Below are positions 46,641-54,864 of a stretch of DNA of 64,000 bases, piece by piece. The translations under genes and the position numbers were made by a program. Below the pieces are notes generated by a model. The model had not been told where the DNA came from. It was given only the letters and a program-made list of their open reading frames with translations, and ran no database searches. This DNA is from Paenibacillus profundus (GTDB lineage: Bacteria; Bacillota; Bacilli; Paenibacillales; Paenibacillaceae), in the NCBI RefSeq assembly GCF_021369635.1, contig NZ_JAJNBZ010000006.1, positions 124,001-188,000 on the forward strand, given 5' to 3'. Numbering within the stretch: position 1 is the stretch's first letter; every line of letters starts with the position of its first letter.

Positions 46641-46705
46641 GTTCAAAAAGTGGCCCTTTTGATCACGAAGCACCTTCTCGGTGCTGAAAAGCGACTTTTT
46701 TGAAC
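46641..46705. repeat. Inverted-repeat element, copy 1 (forward)
   Basis: A 65-bp element whose ends are GTTCAAAAAGT and its near complement ACTTTTTTGAAC, with an internal TTTTGATCACG and GGTGCTGAAAAGCG. It can fold into a long hairpin. It lies between the two glycohydrolase genes. A second copy in the opposite orientation is at 47955-48010. Confidence 0.75.
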
Positions 46706-46712
46706 ACGCATT

Positions 46713-47873
46713 TTAAGTTATTGAGCAAATCTGCTGTTGTCTCTGTTTATTGAATTGAATATCTTCCTGAATAATAGCTATCGCTGCTTCAATGAATTGG
46801 TTGCAATGCTTCTCCATATTTTGCTTGTTAACATCTTCCAATATCGCAATCTCTGCAGCAGGTATCGCGTTTACGCCCTGCATCGCTCCCAAAATGGCGC
46901 CGATCATGACTCCAATCGAATCCGTATCGCGCCCCGAGCTCACGCCATCCTTCACCGCTTCCAAGAAATTGCCGTCATGCACAACGATATACGCAAGCGC
47001 AAGCGGAAGCTCTTCAATTGCGAACAAACGGCTGGGCGTATAATGATTTGACGGTATCCCTACTTTGTCCATGCTTCGATTCACATCATCCCCCATAGGC
47101 GAATAGTGTGCGATCACTTCATGCAAAGCATGAACCACCTGCTCCCGGTCCTCTTTACATGGCTGCAAGGTGATCGCCTTCTCACAAATGTCATGAATCG
47201 CGCGTTTCGTACCATCTTTGGCATAATGCAATGCCGTATTGACGATGTCTTGCACCGTTGCTCCCGGCTCCAGCGCTTTGGCCACACAGCAAGCCATCAC
47301 ACCTGCCGCTTCCAGCCCATAGCTGATTTGATGACCGGATGCGAATAGGATCGCTTCATCGTAGGCCCCCTTGGGATTGCAAGCATTTGCGATGCCGATT
47401 GGGGAAATGTACATGGCCGCTCCACAATTGACCATATTGCCATATCCGCCTTCCCGGGGCTCGCAATTTGCTAATACATGCCGATTGAAGATATGCTTCT
47501 CGGGATAAAACAATCGGTCCACTATGAGCGCTTCACGGCCAAATTCCGGGATATACCGCTGGCGAAAGGCAATTTCTTTCACAAATTCATTCGCCATATC
47601 GTAGGCATCCAGATGACGGCGTTCGGTAATATACACATTCATTAAGGCAAGCGTCATCAACGTATCATCGGTGATGATGCCCTGGCCTCTCATTCTGCCC
47701 AGTCTCGCGGTTTCCGGCCAGTCCGCTTTCCACCACTTTGTCTGCGTCGTTTCAATGCGATCATATTTTTCTTTAATTTGGCTGTACGTCATTTTCTCTA
47801 CAACAGCACCCATCGCGTCGCCAAATGCCGTACCAAAGATTACCCCTTTCACTCGATCAGCAAAAGAAATCAT
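46713..47873 (-). CDS. ADP-ribosylglycohydrolase-family protein
   Basis: 386 residues, a complete ADP-ribosylglycohydrolase fold. The metal motif TDDT is at residues 68-71 (GIITDDTLMTLALM) and the second motif GRDTDSIGVMIGAILGAMQG near residue 320; both are needed for the two-magnesium site. The N-terminus FADRVKGVIFGTAFGDAMGA is typical. It shares its operon with a second, larger enzyme of the family, a sugar-type ABC importer and a ribokinase, so a metabolic role in ribosyl-compound hydrolysis is more likely than removal of protein ADP-ribosylation. It is flanked by two inverted copies of a 65-bp repeat. Confidence 0.88.
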   Translation of the reverse strand: MISFADRVKGVIFGTAFGDAMGAVVEKMTYSQIKEKYDRIETTQTKWWKADWPETARLGRMRGQGIITDDTLMTLALMNVYITERRHLDAYDMANEFVKEIAFRQRYIPEFGREALIVDRLFYPEKHIFNRHVLANCEPREGGYGNMVNCGAAMYISPIGIANACNPKGAYDEAILFASGHQISYGLEAAGVMACCVAKALEPGATVQDIVNTALHYAKDGTKRAIHDICEKAITLQPCKEDREQVVHALHEVIAHYSPMGDDVNRSMDKVGIPSNHYTPSRLFAIEELPLALAYIVVHDGNFLEAVKDGVSSGRDTDSIGVMIGAILGAMQGVNAIPAAEIAILEDVNKQNMEKHCNQFIEAAIAIIQEDIQFNKQRQQQICSIT

Positions 47874-47954
47874 CCGTTGCCCTCCCCCTGCTCGGAGAGC
47901 GAGGCAGCGCCCCGCTCCACCGTTTATTTGATCAACCTATTAATCTTAATCACA

Positions 47955-48010
47955 GTTTCAAAAAGTTCGCTTTTCAGCACCGTTGAATCACTCCGTGATC
48001 AAAAGCGGAC
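47955..48010. repeat. Inverted-repeat element, copy 2 (reverse)
   Basis: Reverse-orientation copy of the element at 46641-46705. They share CTTTTGATCACG, GGTGCTGAAAAGCG and the CTTTTTGAA end, with the middle ten bases divergent. It lies directly after the stop codon of the binding-protein gene. Confidence 0.75.
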
Positions 48011-49468
48011 CTATTTAATGGTCTGATTGGCGTAATCCGTAATCTCTTTGCCGCCTGCATCGCTCCAAGCTTGCACAAATGCATCGAAATCCGCACTTGT
48101 TTTATTGCCCATAACCATATTGGCGGCAAACTCTCTGTACAACTCATTGCATGCGTCCCATTTACCTGCCAGTTCAGCTGGAATAATAAAGCCATTGTCT
48201 TTGCCCGACATTGAATCAATCATTTCCAGCGATTTGATTGCTGGTTCAGATAAGTAAGGCGTCGCAGGATCGAATGCTTGATCCGGCTTGAAATTGACGG
48301 TGGACGCAACGAATATCGGATACCACTCCGCAAATTTTTCCGTCAACTTGATTTGATTATTTACGATTTCATATTCTTCGCCTTCAAAGCCCAGCTTATC
48401 AAGCATTTGTCCCTTCGGACTCGCCAAATATTCCAATACGGCGAATGCCAGTTCTTTATTTTCAGAGAGTTTGCTAATAGCGAAGCCGCGGCTTTCCTTG
48501 CTGACATCAATCGGCGTATAGCCTTGAGCTTTGCCTTGAGCAGGCGGCAGTGGCATCACCGTCGCAGACGCTCCATTCTGAGATATTGATTTGTTATTGT
48601 ACAAGTCAATCACTTTGCCTTGAGTCCCTGCGATGATTGCTGCTTGGCCATCATAGAAAGCCTTCTCTTTCGTATCCCATTTTTTGGTCAGAAACTCTGA
48701 ATCCAGCAAACCTTCGCGATACAGCTTCGCATAGAACTCTAATTTTTCTTTTTCAAAGGATGACGTTTTGCCAAAGACATATTTGCCATCAGCACCTTTT
48801 ATCCATGTTGAGGTTAATCCGAAAGCTTGGCCGAACATGACATCCAGCTCTTCGAGGCTGCCCGCTGTCGTATAAGCAAACTGGGCGCCGTTCTTCTCTT
48901 TCACCTCTTTAAAGAAGTTGTAGTAGTTGTACGTCGTCGGATTAGCCAGCAGTTCTTTGCCTGATTCAGTTTTGTCGAACCAATCCTGACGCATAACCGG
49001 TATCTGGCTGTTCGTCGGCGACAACCACACTAAATATGGATAATTTTTTATTCTTTCTTCATTGAAAGAGTTCATTGCAGCCTTCACACCAGTTGATTGT
49101 TCAATATAAGGGGTTAAGTCCTCCAGAATCTGTTGGGTAATGGCAAATGGATAGTCTCCGCCTTGGAAATATATCAGATCGGGTATATTGCCGCTTTGCA
49201 GTAATAAGCCCAGCTTTTCCGAATAGGTGCCGCTTTGCACTGGAACTACCTCGAGCTTAATATTTTTGCCCTCCGCTTTCATGCCTTCCTCAATTCCTTT
49301 GATTACTCGGGCATCAGGCGGTAAATCTTTGCCAACGATCGATATCGTAACAGGCCCCTGCTCTGTCGATGCCTGCGCCGAGCTTCCCGGAGCTTTCGTC
49401 TCGCTGGAGCTGCAAGCTGTAGTCAATACCATGAAGCTCGCAAGCAACAGGATGATCATTTTTCGCAT
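48011..49468 (-). CDS. ABC importer extracellular binding lipoprotein (LplA-like)
   Basis: 485-residue lipoprotein. The signal peptide MRKMIILLLASFMVLTTAC ends in a lipobox cysteine. The rest is a family 1 solute-binding fold as found with YtcP/LplC-type permeases. It captures the substrate outside the cell. Its gene follows the two permease genes. No ATPase is encoded in the operon, as is usual for such systems, which borrow a general MsmX-type ATPase. The real substrate is unknown; the context suggests a ribosylated or oligosaccharide compound. Confidence 0.86.
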   Translation of the reverse strand: MRKMIILLLASFMVLTTACSSSETKAPGSSAQASTEQGPVTISIVGKDLPPDARVIKGIEEGMKAEGKNIKLEVVPVQSGTYSEKLGLLLQSGNIPDLIYFQGGDYPFAITQQILEDLTPYIEQSTGVKAAMNSFNEERIKNYPYLVWLSPTNSQIPVMRQDWFDKTESGKELLANPTTYNYYNFFKEVKEKNGAQFAYTTAGSLEELDVMFGQAFGLTSTWIKGADGKYVFGKTSSFEKEKLEFYAKLYREGLLDSEFLTKKWDTKEKAFYDGQAAIIAGTQGKVIDLYNNKSISQNGASATVMPLPPAQGKAQGYTPIDVSKESRGFAISKLSENKELAFAVLEYLASPKGQMLDKLGFEGEEYEIVNNQIKLTEKFAEWYPIFVASTVNFKPDQAFDPATPYLSEPAIKSLEMIDSMSGKDNGFIIPAELAGKWDACNELYREFAANMVMGNKTSADFDAFVQAWSDAGGKEITDYANQTIK

Positions 49469-49491
49469 CTTATTTCCTCCCCAAATGTGAG

Positions 49492-50373
49492 TTATTCCTT
49501 AACTCCGCCTTCCATTACTCCGCTGGTATAATGCTTCAGAATAATGGGATAGAGCATTAGAAACGGAATGATAGCAATGACGATTGTAGCCGCTTTCAAT
49601 GACGAAAAATCGAGCTGCGCAATATTGTTATTCTTCAATAGGTCGGCTGTGCCGATTAAAGCCGAGCTATCTCTCTCCACGACGAATTGTCTAAGCAGCA
49701 CTTGCAGTACCGTATTGTCGCGGCTAGACAGAAAAATACTGGATTTGAAAAACTCGTTCCATTTGGCGACAGCATAGAACATCCCTATTGTTAGCAAAGG
49801 TATGCGAGCGAGCGGCATTACGATCTTCATGAACATGGTCATATGCCCGGCACCGTCAATTTTGGCTGCTTCAATTAAAGACACGGGGATCTCCTCAAGG
49901 AAGCGCATCATAATGATCAAGTAATAGACGTTAATCATCCGGTACAGGACCATCGACCATAAGCTGTCGAGCAAATGCAAATCCTTGATCACCATATATT
50001 CCTGCACAATCCCCGGTTCGAAGATCATGATAATGATGAGAAAAATCATGAGCGGAGTTTTGCCGACAATTTTACGCGTCAATACATATGCTGCAATGGT
50101 CGTGAAGAAAATGCTTAAGCATGTGCCTGCGACGGTAATAAACAACGAGTTTAATAGCGCCTTGCTGACTAGCGAATTACTGAGTACGACTTGAAAATGA
50201 ATGAGCGAGAAACCTCTCGGCCATATCTCGTAGCCATGGAGCAAATGAACTTTGTCCGGATTTGACAGAGCTCTGGCAATCAAGTTCATGATCGGCACGA
50301 ACATGGACAGGGTGAGCGCTGAAAGAATGAATCCGATCATCACTTTGGATAGGGTAACTTTTCTTCGGAACAT
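49492..50373 (-). CDS. ABC sugar-type permease, LplC/YtcP-like
   Basis: 293-residue permease with six membrane segments. The EAA loop motif is IPVSLIEAAKIDGAGHMTMFMKIVMPLARIPLL. Its C-terminal YPIILKHYTSGVMEGGVKE is characteristic of the LplC/YtcP branch. It forms the pore with the LplB-like partner encoded 12 bp upstream. Confidence 0.9.
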   Translation of the reverse strand: MFRRKVTLSKVMIGFILSALTLSMFVPIMNLIARALSNPDKVHLLHGYEIWPRGFSLIHFQVVLSNSLVSKALLNSLFITVAGTCLSIFFTTIAAYVLTRKIVGKTPLMIFLIIIMIFEPGIVQEYMVIKDLHLLDSLWSMVLYRMINVYYLIIMMRFLEEIPVSLIEAAKIDGAGHMTMFMKIVMPLARIPLLTIGMFYAVAKWNEFFKSSIFLSSRDNTVLQVLLRQFVVERDSSALIGTADLLKNNNIAQLDFSSLKAATIVIAIIPFLMLYPIILKHYTSGVMEGGVKE

Positions 50374-50384
50374 GACATTCCTCC

Positions 50385-51287
50385 TTACCAGGCGCCTTTA
50401 GAAGTCAGTTTTTTCGCCATGAAATGAGTGGACAGCACAAGTATGACTCCTATAACACTTTTGAACAAATTGGCTGCCGTAGCGAATGAATACTGCCCGT
50501 TGACGAGACCGACCCGATAGACGTAAGTATCGATAATATCGATCTTGCTGTTGACAGAATCATTGGTAAAGTTCAGTACTTGGTCGAGTCCGGCATTCAT
50601 AATGAACCCGACGTTGAGAATGAAGATGGTTACCATCGGAATGAACAGGTGCGGAAGCACGATTCGCGTAACGATATGCCACCGGCTCCCTCCATCGACA
50701 TAGGCAGCTTCATAAAGGCTGGGGCTGATCCCCATAATCGCGGCAAGGTATATGATCGAATCCCACCCGACGCTGCGCCAAGCCTCACTTGCAATCAGCA
50801 CCCAGCGGATGCTTTCTTTATTTGTCAAAAAGTCTTGAGCTGGGAACCCGAGCGCCTTAATCAATTCATTGATAGCTCCTGTGGACGGGGACAAAAATTC
50901 AAACCAAATTCCCGCAATGACGACCCACGATAGAAAGTGCGGCATATAAGAGACGACTTGCACCGCTTTGCGAAACCGGCCGTTCCTGAATTCACCCAGC
51001 ATCAACGCGAACAGAATCGGAATCGGAAATATAATAAACAGCTTCATGGCGCTAATGATGAGCGTATTGCCCAGCACATTCAAAAATATCGGGGTGCTGA
51101 ATAATTCGCGGAAATATTTGAGCCCGACGAATACATTGTCGCCAATAATGCGAAAGTCGTAGAATGCTAGCTTCATCCCAATAATGGGCCATACATGAAA
51201 TATGATAAAATAAGCCATACAAGGCAGCAGCAAGAGATAGAGCACTTTATCAGCCCAAATTCTCCTCAGTTTCGAATCCGCTTTCAT
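50385..51287 (-). CDS. ABC sugar-type permease, LplB/YteP-like
   Basis: 300-residue permease with six membrane segments. The N-terminal LYLLLLPCMAYFIIFHVWPIIGMKLAFYDFRI and the EAA loop SPSLYEAAYVDGGSRWHIVTRIVLPHL are typical of the LplB branch. It is the first transport gene after the DUF4387 gene (about 23 bp apart). Confidence 0.9.
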   Translation of the reverse strand: MKADSKLRRIWADKVLYLLLLPCMAYFIIFHVWPIIGMKLAFYDFRIIGDNVFVGLKYFRELFSTPIFLNVLGNTLIISAMKLFIIFPIPILFALMLGEFRNGRFRKAVQVVSYMPHFLSWVVIAGIWFEFLSPSTGAINELIKALGFPAQDFLTNKESIRWVLIASEAWRSVGWDSIIYLAAIMGISPSLYEAAYVDGGSRWHIVTRIVLPHLFIPMVTIFILNVGFIMNAGLDQVLNFTNDSVNSKIDIIDTYVYRVGLVNGQYSFATAANLFKSVIGVILVLSTHFMAKKLTSKGAW

Positions 51288-51310
51288 TCCATTCGCCTCC
51301 TGGCGGTTTC

Positions 51311-51619
51311 TTAGTTGACTTCCAATTCCATGAGCGGCGCATGCTGCTGCGCTCCATATACATCCCGATCCAAAAAAGTCCCTGACGAAACCTTTCTTGC
51401 AAACGTAATTTTAAAGCCGAGCGCCTGGTCAAAAAAGACGATATGCGTAATGAGCTCAGGTTCAACATTGTACAGCTTGGACACCACTTCTTTGTTTATT
51501 TGTCCAGAATGCTTCATTTTGTAATAGAATAAGGAATCCGTAAAAAGAACATCTACCGTGATTGCGAATGGTCCGCTATTTTTGCTTCGGAACACGGCCG
51601 CAGCATCATATAACTTCAT
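51311..51619 (-). CDS. DUF4387 family protein
   Basis: 102-residue small protein (MKLYDAAAVFRSKNSGPFAITVDVLF and so on) that matches the DUF4387 family. This family is normally encoded next to AtuA-like (DUF1446) genes, as here with only two bases between them. Its biochemical role is not known; it may be a subunit of the AtuA-like protein. No signal peptide or membrane segment is present. Confidence 0.8.
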   Translation of the reverse strand: MKLYDAAAVFRSKNSGPFAITVDVLFTDSLFYYKMKHSGQINKEVVSKLYNVEPELITHIVFFDQALGFKITFARKVSSGTFLDRDVYGAQQHAPLMELEVN

Positions 51620-51621
51620 GA

Positions 51622-52989
51622 TTACACCTCTACATATTCGTTCTGGAACATCTCTAATCCGTCGGCAACTTCCATCAAATGATAAACCGAGAACTCGTAC
51701 ACATCGCCGAACGGTATATCGCTCGGGGCGAATGGAAACGCGAGATTTCCGGCCGTCGATTTTCTTCCCTCATAACCATAATGCAAGAAGGTGGATCTTA
51801 CCGAGCTGCAGATCGCGTTCGCCAACTCTTGCGTTTTGGCGACGACTTCGAACACAACGCCGAGCTCGTGAGCTGGCTTCCGCTGTGGTTCCAGCTCCCC
51901 CAGCACGCCATTCAGACCATAATTGATAAAATGAATCTTATAATCTTCCGCCGGAATTTCATTGTAATATTCGTAGACCTGCTGCTTAACCAACTCCTCT
52001 ACTTCTTCGATCCGCGCAATGAGCAACGGATCGCGAACACCAGCAATGACAAAGGTGCGGCAAGCCACTTTCATGGCGCCTTCCAACTTGATCTTATATA
52101 CAGGTGTCTCGGATATCTGGCTGCCGCGCACTTCCACACTGCCATCGCCAAGCTCAGTGAAGACACAATGCTGCAGGTCCAAGACCATTCCCGGCCCATG
52201 CAAAATATAAGGATGATCCTTCTCGTAGAACGTATGTGCGGCAACAGATACGGCAGTGCACTTGCGAATCTCATCCAGCGGTTTGACAACAAATGAATCC
52301 TGTCGCAAAATACCGAGCATGCAATCCTTCGTCGTGCCTGGTTCAGCGGAAAGCGCAGCACACTCTAAAATCTTCCCCAAGTGATAAGCAAGCGCACTGT
52401 CAAAGCCATGATGCATGGCGACCGCAGCGAATGGCGACGGATCATAGGCACGTCCGCAGATCGTAATATCCGCTTCCGCTTGCAATGCCGCAATGATCGG
52501 TTCATGCCCCATTTGCGCGACGATGTGAGTGGTAGCCTCCAGCCGGTCTTTGGTTAAAGGCGCGACCGTTAAGCCTAGAGGTTCACATTGGCCTGCATCA
52601 AGCTTCGCACCCACCACCTCGTGGGGGATATCCGCCCAAATCGTCGCTATTTTTATGCCATGGAGGCTGCGCTCTCGCAAAATTTCCATAACGATCGCTT
52701 GGGTCCATTCCACATGTACTTTTGCGCCGCTGCCCCCGGCTGATCCGATAATAATTGGGATACCGGCTTTAATCCCCTCTGTAATGATGATCTCCAAATC
52801 CTTCTTACAGGCTTGCTTGCTGACAATTGCCGTACCTGCGCCTAATTTGTGAGGCCCGGCATCGGTAGAGCCGGCGTCGACCACAATGGCATCAGGACTG
52901 TGCGCCATTCCTTTCATAAATGAAGCTTTCGGAAAACCATAGCCTAGCATCCCGCATGGAGCCAAGATTTTGAATTCTTCTTTTATCAT
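51622..52989 (-). CDS. AtuA-like protein (acyclic terpene utilisation / DUF1446 family)
   Basis: 455-residue cytoplasmic protein. The N-terminal half contains DAIVVDAGSTDAGPHKLG, IIIGSAGGSGAKVHV and EADITICGRAYDPSPFAA, conserved in the AtuA/DUF1446 family. AtuA was named from terpene utilisation in Pseudomonas, but this family also occurs in many sugar and amino-acid operons where its activity is unknown, so the name should not be taken as a terpene function. It is the first structural gene of the operon, with a cre-like site and GntR-type palindrome upstream. Confidence 0.82.
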   Translation of the reverse strand: MIKEEFKILAPCGMLGYGFPKASFMKGMAHSPDAIVVDAGSTDAGPHKLGAGTAIVSKQACKKDLEIIITEGIKAGIPIIIGSAGGSGAKVHVEWTQAIVMEILRERSLHGIKIATIWADIPHEVVGAKLDAGQCEPLGLTVAPLTKDRLEATTHIVAQMGHEPIIAALQAEADITICGRAYDPSPFAAVAMHHGFDSALAYHLGKILECAALSAEPGTTKDCMLGILRQDSFVVKPLDEIRKCTAVSVAAHTFYEKDHPYILHGPGMVLDLQHCVFTELGDGSVEVRGSQISETPVYKIKLEGAMKVACRTFVIAGVRDPLLIARIEEVEELVKQQVYEYYNEIPAEDYKIHFINYGLNGVLGELEPQRKPAHELGVVFEVVAKTQELANAICSSVRSTFLHYGYEGRKSTAGNLAFPFAPSDIPFGDVYEFSVYHLMEVADGLEMFQNEYVEV

Positions 52990-53043
52990 TATGTGCCCTC
53001 CACCATCACTAGCGAGTAAATTGTGTTTCTGCTTGCTTCACTG

Positions 53044-53057
53044 TGCAACCGCTTACA
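53044..53057. promoter_or_regulatory. cre-like catabolite control site
   Basis: TGCAACCGCTTACA matches the CcpA-site consensus TGWAANCGNTNWCA at 13 of 14 positions. It lies 55 bp upstream of the AtuA-like gene and fits a carbon-source utilisation operon. Confidence 0.65.
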
Positions 53058-53111
53058 TGATTACACTTACATTCATTGTTAATACATTTGAATAACATTG
53101 ATATGTGGGTA

Positions 53112-53126
53112 ATTGGGTGGCCCAAT
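53112..53126. promoter_or_regulatory. Operator palindrome ATTGG-N5-CCAAT, between regulator and operon
   Basis: ATTGGGTGGCCCAAT, a 15-bp palindrome about 120 bp upstream of the AtuA-like gene. Its arms extend to AATTGGG/CCCAATT. A matching palindrome is upstream of the regulator gene, so this is the probable FadR-type regulator site. Confidence 0.6.
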
Positions 53127-53148
53127 TTAATAATCAAAAGGATGCTTC

Positions 53149-53853
53149 TCATCCATTTGATTCCACCCTGTTCAACAGAATGTTCTGCTTCACTTGATGT
53201 AAATGATGCAGCAAAGCTTCTTTTGCTTTCAGTGGGTTCTTCTCCTTAATCGCTTGCATAATGTTATAATGTTCTTTATATACTTCGTCCTTCCGGCCTG
53301 GTATCTCTACGGTCTTCACAAGTGTTTTCTGCAACAGATCGATATGAAGATCAATTAGGTTCACGAGTACTACATTATGCGTTGCCTTGGCGATCGAGAG
53401 ATGAAAAGCTTGATCCGGATTCACGGGATCATCTGAGTCGCGGTCAATCTTGCCCCATTTTTCGAATGCGATTTCAATCTCTCGTATATCTTGATCGGTC
53501 GCCCGCTCGGCTGCCAGTTCGACGATGCCGGTCTCGAAGATTTCCCTCGCCTCCAACAGTTCGATAATCGTAGCCCGCTCAATATTCTCCATTATCCGCT
53601 TCTTATCTTCTGCCTCGTTAAGGTTCTTGTTCAGGAATCGACCGCCTCCGGGACGCGTCTCGATTAATCCTTCCCGCTCCAAAATACGGAAAGCCTCTCG
53701 CAATGTCCCGCGGCTGATGCCAAATGCTTGGGCGAGCTCCCTCTCTGTCGGCAATACATCTCCAGGAGCAAGATTCCCCTCGAGAATTAAGTTCTCGATT
53801 TGCTCAATGACATCTTCATATACACGGTGGTACTTAATTTTTTTAATCGTCAT
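53149..53853 (-). CDS. FadR/GntR-family (FCD) transcriptional regulator of the operon
   Basis: 234 residues. The N-terminal winged helix (residues 10-75, LPTERELAQAFGISRGTLREAFRILEREGLIETRPGGG) is followed by an FCD effector domain (75-220) with the acidic/His metal-type residues. It lies directly upstream of the catabolic genes on the same strand. Two palindromes, ATTGG-N5-CCAAT, flank it (53112 and 53888). It probably represses or activates the operon and itself in response to a pathway intermediate. Confidence 0.86.
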   Translation of the reverse strand: MTIKKIKYHRVYEDVIEQIENLILEGNLAPGDVLPTERELAQAFGISRGTLREAFRILEREGLIETRPGGGRFLNKNLNEAEDKKRIMENIERATIIELLEAREIFETGIVELAAERATDQDIREIEIAFEKWGKIDRDSDDPVNPDQAFHLSIAKATHNVVLVNLIDLHIDLLQKTLVKTVEIPGRKDEVYKEHYNIMQAIKEKNPLKAKEALLHHLHQVKQNILLNRVESNG

Positions 53854-53887
53854 TGTTCATTACCTTTCATGCGTGACTTACGATAAA

Positions 53888-53902
53888 ATTGGTCCATCCA
53901 AT
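53888..53902. promoter_or_regulatory. Operator palindrome ATTGG-N5-CCAAT upstream of the regulator gene
   Basis: ATTGGTCCATCCAAT lies 35 bp upstream of the regulator start. It has the same ten outer bases as the site at 53112, which suggests autoregulation. Confidence 0.6.
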
Positions 53903-54154
53903 CACCCGCATTTTCATACTAATATCAAATTTATACCATGTCAAGACATTATTGATAGCGCTTACCTAACATTATAACGTATCATCGAAGGAGTTAGATC
54001 TTCCAAAGAAACTCCCCCATATGAACATTTTCATGGCAGATGCCATTATGCTTCTGTATCGAGGAACCCCGGGAAAGGTCACAGAGAAACTTAAGGTTTT
54101 GTTTAACAGAAAGCCTGGTTATAATAGTAAGAAATCTGTTAGGAGACATAAATT

Positions 54155-54604
54155 ATGGAATTTTCTGTATCGAACGAAGTCCGCGCACTCTACCAACAAC
54201 TAATAGATGCTTGGAACAATCGCAGTGCCCGCGCAATGGCTGAGCTGTTCGCAGAGGAGGGCGAGATTATCGGTTTTGATGGGAGTCAGGAGATTGGACG
54301 CGATGAGATCTTCACGCACCTCAAGCCCATATTTGAAAACCACCCAACTGCTATATTTGTAAGCAAAGTGAAAAGTGTGCGTGTTCTAGGCTCTGAAATC
54401 GCCATCGTACGAGCTATAGCAGGTATGGTGCCGCGTGGACAATCAGAGCTCGATCCTAATGTCAACACGCATCAAACACTAGTTGCCGTTATAGACGAGG
54501 GGAATTGGCGGATCCAACTTTTTCAGAATACCCCGGCTCAGTTCCATGGGAGACCTGAGTTAGTCGAACAAATGACATCAGAGTTACGGCAGCTGCTTAA
54601 ATGA
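54155..54604 (+). CDS. SnoaL/NTF2-like SgcJ/EcaC-family protein
   Basis: 149-residue small protein with an NTF2-like (DUF4440/SnoaL) fold. The motif RALYQQLIDAWNNRSARAMAELFAEEGEIIGFDGSQEIGRDEIFTHL is typical of the SgcJ/EcaC group. Members include hydrolases and ligand-binding proteins, but most are uncharacterised. A TATAAT-like element (54120-54125) and an AGGAG ribosome site lie just upstream. It is a single-gene unit next to a region of repeats. Confidence 0.8.
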   Translation: MEFSVSNEVRALYQQLIDAWNNRSARAMAELFAEEGEIIGFDGSQEIGRDEIFTHLKPIFENHPTAIFVSKVKSVRVLGSEIAIVRAIAGMVPRGQSELDPNVNTHQTLVAVIDEGNWRIQLFQNTPAQFHGRPELVEQMTSELRQLLK

Positions 54605-54642
54605 GTCCGCAGTTCTGCCCTGGTAGGGTCCAGTCCCCTCTT

Positions 54643-54664
54643 CATTGGATTTTGTACAATCAAA
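54643..54664 (+). repeat. Dispersed short repeat, single copy
   Basis: A solitary copy of the CATTGGATT-containing 22-bp motif described at 33860. Here it continues TTGTACAATCAAA and lies between the SnoaL-like gene and the RRNPP regulator. Confidence 0.55.
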
Positions 54665-54789
54665 ACAATAGGCGGGTTGAACTAAAGAAAGTGCATATTC
54701 CAGCCAATAATGATGAGCTGCCAACTACTTTTCTTCACTCTCCCTCCCGTTCAGAAGGGCATGATTTACTTGCATGCCTAGACGTTGCG

Positions 54790-54818
54790 TTTACAATCCA
54801 TAAACAGCATGGTAAAAT
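54790..54818 (+). promoter_or_regulatory. Sigma-A promoter of the RRNPP regulator
   Basis: TTTACA, 17 bases, then TAAAAT, a near-consensus promoter. Transcription would start near 54825, which favours the downstream GTG at 54865 as the regulator start and leaves a leader of about 40 bases. Confidence 0.7.
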
Positions 54819-54864
54819 ATAGGTGGTCAATTATTTGAGATTCAAAAGGAAGGTGCGGGTATGT

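Noticed and set aside
54601-54822. 73-codon plus-strand ORF between the SnoaL-like and RRNPP genes
   Set aside because: It contains a dispersed repeat and the regulator's promoter; no ribosome site and no recognisable domain.
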